Translations under genes and position numbers: made by a program
The notes under the pieces: generated by a model
What the model saw: the letters and a program-made list of their open reading frames with translations, nothing else
What the model was told of the DNA's origin: nothing
Databases searched by the model: none
From: Symbiodinium natans
Lineage: Eukaryota; Sar; Dinophyceae; Suessiales; Symbiodiniaceae
Direction of reading: 5' to 3'
Assembly: GCA_905221605.1 (NCBI GenBank)
Contig: CAJNDS010001380.1
Location: 77,001-141,000, forward strand
DNA: 64,000 nt
Part shown: piece after piece, positions 60,201-64,000 of the stretch
Numbering within the stretch: the stretch's first letter is position 1
How the letters are laid out: each line of letters begins with the position of its first letter

Positions 60201-60855
60201 GAGGGCTTGGTGCCCCTGGGCCCCCTGGGCTCCCAGGCCTCTAGGATTCAGGCACCGTTTAGGGTTTAGGGTTTAGGGTTTATAAGGTTTAGGGTTTATA
60301 AGGTTCAGGGTTCAGGGTTGAGGGTTCAGGGGTGACGGGTTCAGATTTTATAGGGTTGAAGGTTCAGGGCTTAAAGGTTTGCAGCGTGCTGTTGGGGTTC
60401 GAGGTGTTGATTGTTTGGGTTTCTAGGGTCTGGCTCCCAAACCCCTTCCCCCCCACCCCACCCCCCAACCAAAAACCACCGAAAACCCCCGTTTTTGAGG
60501 GCGGATTTGGGGTTTGGGGTTTAGGTTTAGGGTTTAGGGTTTAGGGTTTAGGGTTTAGTTTTTAGGGGTCTCTGAAGCCGGCTGAGGTGTTCTGACAGAC
60601 TACCCGCTGACGCCGCAGGACCCTGGGCTGCGGAGCTGGGCTTAGGCGATCTAAAGCTTAGGGTTTAGGGTTTAGGGTTTAGGGTTTAGGGGGGTTAAAC
60701 GAAGCAAAAACAAGAAAGGCCTAAACCTTATGCCTGTCTCCACCCCCGGTGGCGCTATGGAGGAGTACACGCTCAAGTCGCTGGAGGAGGTTCCCCAGAC
60801 GGGTAATGCGGAGTATCTCAAGGAGCTGCTTCCCGTGGTTTCCATGGATTTATAG
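42182..60855 (+). CDS. Pepsin-like aspartic protease (family A1), about 20 exons
   Basis: Spliced locus. Family landmarks appear in order on the plus strand: GDPPQRF..VFDTG (45908-45959) joined to SGITWVPGSAC (46757), IHYGTGQ flap (47643-47720), QSFGM (50321), FDGILGLA (50670), NVFGVYLS (52968), GSISFGGIE (53278), ILVDG (55338), VVDTGSSLITGP (56030) and LPTVSIRL (59397). Both catalytic Asp residues and the flap Tyr are present, so an active endopeptidase is plausible. A1 enzymes normally have two lobes and often a signal peptide and propeptide; the N-terminal end was not identified, and the C-terminal W.LGD motif was not found clearly (a weak candidate is at 61461-61515). Exons are 50-120 bp, introns 0.3-2 kb, filled with telomere-type repeats and foldbacks. 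In dinoflagellates and relatives such proteases are usually secretory or vacuolar; the location here is inferred. Confidence 0.85.
43197..43276. repeat. Palindrome GGGCCCAAGACCCC
   Basis: GGGCCCAAGACCCCCATCA at 43197 and TTGGGGTCTTGGGCCC at about 43260 are inverted; the inner GGCCCAAAGACCTTGTTATT pairs with the second arm. The right part recurs almost exactly at 48274-48310. Confidence 0.7.
43691..43818. repeat. Foldback M3
   Basis: GTAGTTACATGGTCCC ... GGGACCATGTAACTAC: 16-bp terminal inverted repeats with GTACGGGCC/GGCCCATA inner steps. Related copies at 54020-54131 and 37268-37406; halves at 47365, 48607 and 10975. Confidence 0.85.
44284..44374 (+). CDS. Protease-region exon: LLTGLVQQDELQAGQMRSEQ
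   Basis: Reads LLTGLVQQDELQAGQMRSEQ then GQPWFFSYD. High GC3. Placed between the putative propeptide exon and the first lobe, so it may be propeptide. G-strand array immediately downstream. Confidence 0.5.
44450..44930. other. Unique 480-bp island with TGCTTGTGCAA.GTCTGCGA repeats
   Basis: Largely repeat-free. Near its end are two to three copies of ATGCTTGTGCAAxGTCTGCG (about 44827 and 44884). Open frames on both strands, none with good codon bias. Confidence 0.4.
45000..45050 (+). CDS. Protease exon: DFAPPGSSYRAFGGSPQ
   Basis: GCTCTCAG acceptor, reads DFAPPGSSYRAFGGSPQ, donor CAG|GTGG, phase 0. Joins in frame to the next exon. Confidence 0.6.
45631..45731. repeat. Foldback M2
   Basis: GATGTTCCCCGTTATGCGAA ... 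GTATAAGGGAGAACATCCCA. The adjoining 45300-45400 holds G tracts and an M4 half (GTAGTAGGGGAACCCATGA, about 45372). Confidence 0.7.
45908..45959 (+). CDS. Protease exon with first active site: GDPPQRFTAVFDTG
   Basis: Reads RQRLGDPPQRFTAVFDT and then G across the junction. GDPPQxFxxxFDTG is the classic start of the A1 N lobe; the DTG Asp is catalytic. Phase 0 from the preceding exon; ends ACA G with a GC donor, continuing at 46757. Confidence 0.9.
46280..46395. CDS. Open frame inside protease intron, strand uncertain
   Basis: The plus strand reads THAFDGLEHDASGTVAHRWV then NAFGNLRDHV; the minus strand reads MVSQIAECVDPAMGDSARSV then VLEAVKRMRGF. Both have coding-like codons. It falls between the two halves of DTGS that join in phase without it, so it is not part of the main protease mRNA. 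Confidence 0.35.
46757..46830 (+). CDS. Protease exon: SGITWVPGSACKS
   Basis: CCCAG|GC, completes DTG and reads SGITWVPGSACKSALGRKS, equivalent to SSNLWVPS.C of pepsins, with Trp and the first disulphide Cys. Long CCCTAAA/CCCCAAA blocks upstream (46560-46748), TTTAGGG downstream. Confidence 0.85.
47288..47352 (+). CDS. Protease exon: DTCSEHHRFSVEGSKSFE
   Basis: CAAAG acceptor, reads DTCSEHHRFSVEGSKSFEAL. Corresponds to the C..H..F...SSTF stretch before the flap. Confidence 0.65.
47571..47610 (+). CDS. Possible exon, FYYDPEWAMIL
   Basis: CAACAG acceptor, reads GFYYDPEWAMIL. Shares PEWA with 39066-39129. It does not match a known protease segment and may be an alternative or decoy exon. Confidence 0.35.
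47643..47720 (+). CDS. Protease exon with flap: IHYGTGQ
   Basis: Reads CEELDPVRADGTIHYGTGQA then ASMA. Tyr in YGTG is the flap residue over the active site in A1 enzymes. Confidence 0.8.
48400..48470 (+). CDS. Protease exon: VEYVDGRDTMTFCDSHSVP
   Basis: TTAAAG acceptor, reads VEYVDGRDTMTFCDSHSVPW then PQS. DGRDTM fits the G.DTV.. element after the flap. Confidence 0.65.
48471..48640. repeat. M1 foldback directly abutting an M3 half
   Basis: M1 from TCATGGTACTTATTAACCAG to AGTACCATGAACCTCCAAGT (48605), then GCAGTTACATGGTCCCT. The M1 left end starts at the exon donor, so M1 may itself form the intron start. Confidence 0.75.
49302..49371 (+). CDS. Protease exon: HGVKAKRLKAFFRFPREGS
   Basis: CACCAAG acceptor, reads DPGCHGVKAKRLKAFFRFPR then EGS, donor G|GTTTTAGGGG. 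Basic insert between family motifs; assignment by position and strand. Confidence 0.5.
49830..50030. repeat. CCCCAAAAA/CCCAAAAA variant block
   Basis: A-rich C-strand variants unlike other arrays; intronic. The minus-strand FWGFWGFRG frame is an artefact. Confidence 0.85.
50321..50374 (+). CDS. Protease exon: VPTQSFGMSTHQSLGFYA
   Basis: CCGAAG acceptor, reads VPTQSFGMSTHQSLGFYA, equivalent to the V..Q.FG strand in A1 enzymes. The donor lies in GGTTTAGGG. Confidence 0.75.
50376..50500. repeat. TTTAGGG array (about 17 units)
   Basis: G-strand heptamers starting at the exon end; CCCTAAA blocks follow at 50540-50666 before the next exon. Confidence 0.95.
50670..50757 (+). CDS. Protease exon: FDGILGLA
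   Basis: CCCGAG|G, reads TDYPFRILPFDGILGLAPSA then SAAGARAVA. FDGILGLA is an invariant A1 signature. Confidence 0.9.
50770..50970. repeat. TTTAAGGG octamer array
   Basis: About 20 units of an octamer with TTTTTGGG interruptions in a duplicated block; found only in this intron. Confidence 0.95.
51448..51546. repeat. Poly-C tract with sparse A (about 99 bp)
   Basis: Almost pure C; length likely unreliable in assembly. Intronic. Confidence 0.9.
52105..52193. repeat. CCCTAAA array (about 13 units)
   Basis: Perfect C-strand array upstream of a GC-rich candidate exon (52230-52270, AGSVMHASLGYILP), itself only weakly supported. Confidence 0.95.
52968..53046 (+). CDS. Protease exon: LEKNVFGVYLSEAV
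   Basis: GCGCAAG|G, reads LKKTNALEKNVFGVYLSEAV then RESGGRS. NVFxxYLS..GG is the A1 segment before G.L.FGG.D. Confidence 0.8.
53278..53345 (+). CDS. Protease exon: HRSGSISFGGIE
   Basis: ACTCCAG|G, reads DTHRSGSISFGGIERAHIAP. SFGGI(D/E) is an A1 landmark. The TTTAGGG array begins immediately after (53346-53440). Confidence 0.85.
53346..53520. repeat. TTTAGGG array and variants
   Basis: About 14 perfect G-strand units, then TTTGGGG variants. Confidence 0.95.
54020..54370. repeat. M3 and M5 foldbacks
   Basis: M3 copy about 54020-54131 (right end GGGACCATGTAACTACC, left end degenerate); CCCTAAA 54185-54240; M5 54258-54370 (GGCAGCTCACTGGTACCCTC ... GGTTGCTGGGCTACC). Confidence 0.65.
54491..54553 (+). 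CDS. Protease exon: KSPLTWHKIQNDQAVACWFFG
   Basis: TGCCTAG|G, reads KSPLTWHKIQNDQAVACWFF. Placed in the C-lobe linker by order; the sequence itself is not diagnostic. Confidence 0.6.
55046..55162. repeat. Foldback M4
   Basis: CATGGGTTCCCGTACTATCC ... CATGGGGGAACCTAGGGGGG; CCCCCCTAGGTTCCCCCC pairs with the right arm. Confidence 0.75.
55338..55419 (+). CDS. Protease exon: EWTLAMKDILVDGKPL
   Basis: GGCTAG acceptor, reads EWTLAMKDILVDGKPLHAPR then TQSIGACG. Equivalent to YWQ...D.I.V.G of A1 C lobes. Confidence 0.75.
55628..55734. repeat. Foldback M2, intact, with AGAAGC duplication
   Basis: CTTGGGATGTTTCCCCTTAT ... TTAAGGGGGAACATCCCAAG; AGAAGC directly flanks both ends. Confidence 0.85.
56030..56150 (+). 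CDS. Protease exon with second active site: VVDTGSSLITGP
   Basis: Reads ICDDRPDGTCPAVVDTGSSL then ITGPSGG. This is the C-lobe catalytic DTG motif of A1 enzymes. Confidence 0.92.
56735..56825. repeat. TTTAGGGG octamer array
   Basis: About eleven octamers preceded by three repeats of a TTTAGGGTTATGGATGG-type unit (56640-56735). Confidence 0.95.
56961..57332. repeat. Two palindromic elements
   Basis: GGATCCGAAGTATGGGCCC (about 56978) with GGGCCCATACTTCGGATCC (about 57128) enclosing TATC/TA microsatellites; then AAGGACCATGTGCCTATATA (57202) with a matching TATACAGGTACATGGATCCTT ending near 57330. Confidence 0.75.
57498..57588 (+). CDS. Possible nested exon: MPKRPRADPARPVALKTPPQ
   Basis: ACAAG|GCC ATG, reads MPKRPRADPARPVALKTPPQ then ATPGKEDPKDLD. 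Strong coding bias, NLS-like KRPR. Lies between C-lobe protease exons; no A1 counterpart. May be a nested gene or a family-specific insert. Confidence 0.45.
57589..57740. repeat. Foldback M8, intron-like
   Basis: AGATCTTCCAAAACCCCTTA ... TTATGGGGTTTTGGAAAATCT with internal tandem TATACTAAG.ATCCTTATT.TGAATTAAGG. A second copy lies at 63128-63232. Confidence 0.75.
57741..57860 (+). CDS. Possible nested exon: DWREKVPWPFGADPTDSASE
   Basis: Reads DWREKVPWPFGADPTDSASE then TAAASCASRAARSSLQLL. Starts where M8 ends and follows the exon at 57498. Confidence 0.4.
57967..58025 (+). CDS. Possible nested exon: KHGDMEGGPDKPHKQRLG
   Basis: Reads AKHGDMEGGPDKPHKQRLGG. Good codon bias, short. Possibly continues the two preceding nested exons. 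A 10-unit TTTAGGG array (58072-58140) follows. Confidence 0.4.
58336..58502. repeat. Foldback M1 split by TTTAGGG array
   Basis: Left half CAGTTATAAGTCTACTTATAG, right half ...GATAAGTCCCCTGAACCTCC AAGT; G-strand units 58414-58445 lie between. Confidence 0.65.
58511..58556 (+). CDS. Protease exon: LNNVRLKDDCSNLA
   Basis: ACCGAG|G, reads LNNVRLKDDCSNLA. The Cys followed by a short spacer and LPT at 59397 matches the C-x(n)-LP pattern of A1 C lobes. An alternative frame is open. Confidence 0.5.
58598..58760. repeat. TTTAGGG array then CCCTAAA
   Basis: About 13 G-strand units, degenerate sequence, then three CCCTAAA at 58738-58758. Confidence 0.9.
59064..59165. repeat. CCCCACCCCTC tandem repeat
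   Basis: Three to four units of a CCCCCACCCCCCCCTCCCCA-type block; intronic low-complexity. Confidence 0.85.
59397..59452 (+). CDS. Protease exon: AKLPTVSIRLADKDGAPL
   Basis: TCCGAG acceptor, reads AKLPTVSIRLADKDGAPLGQ. LP(T/S)(V/I).. is the conserved C-lobe strand of A1 proteases. Confidence 0.75.
59965..60165. repeat. CCCCAAA then CCCTAAA arrays
   Basis: Pure CCCCAAA 59965-60058 followed by alternating CCCTAAA/CCCCAAA. Confidence 0.95.
60748..60855 (+). CDS. Protease exon: MEEYTLKSLEEVPQTGNAEY
   Basis: Reads GGAMEEYTLKSLEEVPQTGN then AEYLKELLPVVSMDL, with a TAG at 60853. Fits the Y.L.P..Y segment and the MD that precedes W.LGD in A1 enzymes. If the TAG is used, the final strand is missing; more likely a donor precedes it. 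Confidence 0.65.
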   Translation, partial: GGAMEEYTLKSLEEVPQTGNAEYLKELLPVVSMDL

Positions 60856-60889
60856 GAGGACGGTTGAGTTTTTTTTGTTTTTTTGCGTT

Positions 60890-61000
60890 TAGGGTTTAGG
60901 GTTTAGGGTTTAGGGTTTAGGTTTTAGGGTTTAGGGTTTAGGGTTTAGAGTTTAGGGTTTAGGGTTTAGGGTTTAGGGTTTAGGGTTTAGGGTTTAGGGG
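60890..61000. repeat. TTTAGGG array (about 15 units)
   Basis: G strand after the exon; CCCTAAA array 61301-61425 follows in the same gap. Confidence 0.95.
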
Positions 61001-61460
61001 CTGCAGCAGGGCTCTTCGTGCGGGGCTTGGCCTCCCCTACCTTCGCCCTCCCCCCCCCCCCAAACCCTAAACCCTGAGCCTTAAACACCTTGACAAACAT
61101 AACCCTAAACCCTAAACCCTAAACCCTACAAACTTTGGACCCCAAACCCTAAATCCTAAAACCTTAGCCCCTAAATTTTCAAAGATCCGCCACCCTCAGC
61201 CCTAAATATGCCTGAATCGGGCTCAGATGCCTTGTATCCCCAAGAGGACACCCAATATGTACACTCACCAATGTTAAAAATGAACCTTATATACACCCAC
61301 CTAAACCCTAAACCCTAAACCCTAAACCCTAAACCCTAAACCCTAAACCCTAAACCCTAAACCCAAACCCTAAACCCTAAACCCTAAACCCTAAACCCTA
61401 AACCCTAAACCCTAAACCCTAAACAACTTGACCCGAAACTCCCCCAAAATTCCGAAAGCA

Positions 61461-61515
61461 AGGAGTTTCCCGTGCTCGGTGGCTCCGGCGACGCGGTGCC
61501 CGAGGCTGGGCTGAT
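61461..61515 (+). CDS. Possible C-terminal exon: FPVLGGSGDAVPEAGL
   Basis: Reads FPVLGGSGDAVPEAGLM between CCCTAAA upstream and TTTAGGG downstream. VLGG could be a degenerate form of the A1 WxLGD motif; weak. Confidence 0.35.
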
Positions 61516-61735
61516 GGTTTAGGGTTGAGGGCTAGGGTTTAGGGTTTAGGGTTTAGGGTTTGGGGTTTGGGGTTCAGGGTTTAGGGTTTAGGGTTTAGGG
61601 TTTAGGTTTGTCGGTTTAGGGTCGAGGGTTTAGGGTTTAGGGTTCGGGTTTCGGGTTGAGGGTTTAGGCTTTAGGATTTAGGGTGTAGGGTTGAGGGTTT
61701 AGGATTTAGGATTTCGGGTTTAGGGTTTAGCGTTT

Positions 61736-62275
61736 ATAGGGTTTATAGGGCTTATAGGGGTTTATAGGGTTTATAGGGTTTACAGGGTTTATAGGGTTTA
61801 TAGGGCTTATAGGGTTTATAGGGTTTATAGGGTTTATAGGGTTCATAGGGTTTATAGGGTTTATAGTGTTCATAGGGTTTATAGGGTTTAAAGTGCTTAT
61901 AGGGGTTTATAGGGTTTATAGGGTTTATAGGGTTTATAGGGTGTACAGGGTTCATAGGGTTTATAGGGTTTATGGGGTTTATAGGGTTCATAGGGTTTTT
62001 AGGGTTTATAGGGTTTATAGGGTTTATAGTGTTCATAGGGTTTATAGGGTTTAAAGTGCTTATAGGGGTTTATAGGGTTTATAGGGTTTATAGGGTGTAC
62101 AGGGTTCATAGGGTTTATAGGGTTTATGGGGTTTATAGGGTTCATAGGGTTTTTAGGGTTCATAGGGTTTATAGGGTTTATAGGGTTCATAGGGTTTATA
62201 GGGTTTGTAGGGTTTGTAGGGTTTATAGGGTTTATAGGGTTTATAGGGTTTATAGGGTTTGTAGGGTTTAGGGTG
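61736..62275. repeat. TTTATAGGG nonamer array with higher-order repeat
   Basis: About 60 nonamers. A larger unit of about 165-170 bp (containing TTTAAAGTGCTTATAGGGG and GGGTGTACAGGG) is repeated (about 61880 and 62045). YRVYRV/INPINP open frames are artefacts. Confidence 0.95.
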
Positions 62276-62358
62276 TAGGATTTCGGGCTTAGGGTTCAGG
62301 GTTTGGGGTTCTGGAATTTCGGGTTGCGGGTTTAGCTCCTTCCCTCTGTCCCTACAAA

Positions 62359-62530
62359 GAATCCTGGCCGTGGATGTCTCGGCTGCGAACAACTCCAGCT
62401 TCAGCATAGACTTCAATGCATGCCGCGCTTTTGATGATCCAGACGATCCAGATCAAGACAGCTCTGCACAGCAGCAAGCTGTCTTGATCATTGCTCTGGG
62501 CTCGTATCCACCGCAGCTGGGATCCCGATG
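62359..62530 (+). CDS. Exon of unrecognised gene, VDVSAANNSSFSIDFNACRA
   Basis: Reads ILAVDVSAANNSSFSIDFNA then CRAFDDPDDPDQDSSAQQQ. High GC3. A 13-bp inverted repeat (GATCAAGACAGCT / AGCTGTCTTGATC) lies inside at 62451-62489. After it, a second frame (WDPDDILSIKVAWNHPLITP, 62516-62584) looks coding, so a small intron may lie between. Confidence 0.55.
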
Positions 62531-63127
62531 ACATCTTGTCGATCAAGGTTGCATGGAACCATCCGCTGATTACCCCGAGTCGGTGAATATCGGGCTGCCA
62601 GGGTACCTTGTCGAATCCGGCGAGGTGTATGCCCGACCCTAAAAATGTTTACATGGTTTCTTCATTCCTTTATTTTTATTTTTCATTTTTTCGCGGGAGG
62701 GCTATGACCTGCAACCCCGAGAGTGGGTTTTACTTGTTGTTTAGTTGCTGCTTTTTCGGGTGCTTGAGCGAATGTAGGCTGGAGTTTGAACCTGAAACCC
62801 TAAACCCTTAACCCGAAACCGCAGCTCCTACTGTTAGAGTTGGCCATAGAAAGGCATGTACTCCGTTTGAGGGTGCGGCGCATGCGGGGGGTCTCAAGGC
62901 TCAGGGGTGATGGTCTCGGGGCTTCATGTAGTTTATCGTTCAGGGTTGAGGGTGGGTCCAGAATTTGTTTTGGGTTTAATGTTTAGAGCTTTTGCTGGCC
63001 TTGGCAGGCCTCTAAACCTTAAACCACGATGTTTCAGGTCCGATTTCGGAGCTTTTTCAGGGTTTGGGTTCTATCCCAATTGCAGGTGTCGTAGCCATAG
63101 CTTTTGGGACTTTCGAACTTCAATTCC

Positions 63128-63232
63128 CAGATCTTCCAGACCCCTTTAATTGAGGTATCCAACCCCCCTGATACTAAGGATCATGATTATGAATTAGGGT
63201 GTATACCTTAGTCTTGGAAGATCTGGGTTCTT
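63128..63232. repeat. Foldback M8, second copy
   Basis: AGATCTTCCAGACCCCTTTA ... CTTAGTCTTGGAAGATCTGG; same inner ACTAAGGATC..GATTATGAATTAGG as 57589. Confidence 0.75.
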
Positions 63233-63759
63233 TTACTTGAAAGCCCAACTTGGGGCCCCTACTTGAAACTCCGGGCGGCCCCTCCTTTTTGACTTCAGAG
63301 TTTAGGGTTTAGGGTTAAGGGTTTAGGGTTTAGAGTTTAGGGTTTAGCGGGTCGGTTCCGGGCTTAGGTTTCGGAGGGTTTCCTGTGGCGGGTAGGGCTT
63401 AGGATCCGGGCCGAACGCTGCAAGCTTCCCAGTGCAAAAAAGGTAGGGACGCTGTTGTTGCTATTAGGCTTTTCGCTTAAGGTTTACGGTTGCGAGGGAA
63501 CAGTTTGAGTGTTTCCTGGCTCGGTGTCTGAATTGGACATCTCTTGGTGGGGCGAAACCCCTACTTTGCATCCTGCCGCACACACCACGACCTTATTGTT
63601 GGAGTCCCTCATGCAGCCCTGAACTCTAGCTAGGCTTCTCGACTCTCCTGCGCAGACGCCAAAACCCTTACGGTTCCTAAACCCTAAACCCTAAACCCTA
63701 GACCCTAAAACACCCTACCTAAACCCTCCCCCCCCACCCCCCCGGGCTCAGCTGGGAAG

Positions 63760-63825
63760 GTACGACCCCGATGTGATCCTGGTCTGGGAGTGGGGGCACC
63801 CTGGGTCCAGCTTTTCTCTGGCTTA
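63760..63825 (+). CDS. Exon of unrecognised gene, YDPDVILVWEWGHPGS
   Basis: TGGGAAG|G, reads YDPDVILVWEWGHPGSSFSL. The DPD(V/D)IL...W pattern resembles WDPDDILSIKVAW at 62516-62553, suggesting repeated units of one protein. Gene continues past or ends near the window edge. Confidence 0.55.
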
Positions 63826-64000
63826 GGGGGTTTAGGGTTTAGGGTTTAGGGTTTTTCCGGCTATTCGACTTGTCAGAGGTTCAGAGGCAAACTTTGGGCT
63901 CGTAGAATGGTTCAGGGTTTCAGGGGTTTTGGGGTGTAGGGGTTTAGGGGTTGAGGGTTTAGGGTTCAGGGTTAAGGGACCTGGCCAGCATCAGGTTCAA

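Noticed and set aside
61752-62271. YRVYRV and INPINP repeat proteins
   Set aside because: Open only because the TTTATAGGG nonamer is a multiple of three; not a gene.
1-64000. Chromosome end (true telomere or subtelomere)
   Set aside because: Arrays are short (mostly under 320 bp), occur in both orientations throughout and alternate with conserved exons; no terminal array at either window edge.
1-64000. CRISPR arrays or prokaryotic operons
   Set aside because: Repeats are contiguous heptamers without spacers, and coding sequence is intron-split with no ribosome-binding sites or long frames.
1-64000. Land-plant nuclear DNA (same TTTAGGG telomere)
   Set aside because: GC3-rich micro-exons, GC donors, AG|G junctions and tandem one-strand genes fit dinoflagellates better; no plant-type gene or transposon was recognised.

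Overview
This window looks like nuclear DNA of a dinoflagellate, or a close alveolate relative. The evidence is: (i) the TTTAGGG/CCCTAAA telomere-type heptamer occurs in dozens of short interstitial arrays in both orientations; (ii) coding sequence appears only as tiny, GC-rich, GC3-rich exons of 20-220 bp; (iii) splice donors are GT, GC and possibly GA, and most acceptors are followed by G (AG|G), as described for dinoflagellate nuclear genes; (iv) related genes lie head-to-tail on one strand. No prokaryotic gene structure, rRNA, tRNA, snRNA, spliced-leader gene or CRISPR array was recognised. The species cannot be named from the sequence.

Layout (nearly all + strand). 1-1.4 kb: Q/G/Y-rich exons with GQPxTY motifs. 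2.3-5.4 kb: an unrecognised gene of ten exons whose frame can be followed across nine short introns, with one +1 frameshift; it lies between the front and back halves of the Q/Y-rich gene. 5.9-10.35 kb, 15.4-21.66 kb and 24.1-37.06 kb: back parts of three diverged tandem copies (A, B, C) of one unnamed gene. The copies share, in the same order, a SMVV/SMVA exon, a DHxQGKW exon, an RFAPGEALPPGF exon, an HAM exon and a terminal exon SKKKKxxGCC-stop, a likely lipid-anchored polybasic tail. Copy C also carries an array of five near-duplicate micro-exons encoding (S/T)GQQYLQ-like units. 12-13.6 kb: two exons of an unrecognised gene. 39-41.4 kb: several orphan exons. 42.2-60.9 kb (perhaps to 61.5 kb): a pepsin-like (family A1) aspartic protease split into about 20 exons, with both DTG active-site motifs, the YGTG flap, FDGILGLA and ISFGG all in family order. 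62.3-63.8 kb: exons of another unrecognised gene.

Between exons, almost everything is repeat. The main class is TTTAGGG-type arrays, many with local variants (TTTGGGG, octamers, a TTTATAGGG nonamer). The rest is a set of short foldback elements (about 90-200 bp) with terminal inverted repeats, called M1-M6, M8 and M9 here for reference. Several of these form complete introns, and many carry a telomere-type array in their loop. Arrays are also polarised: most exons have CCCTAAA upstream and TTTAGGG downstream, so each intron tends to begin with the G strand and end with the C strand and could fold back on itself. I regard this intron system (foldback introner-like elements plus polarised telomere-type arrays that may supply splice signals) as the most interesting content. 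All exon ends are by-eye calls without transcripts.
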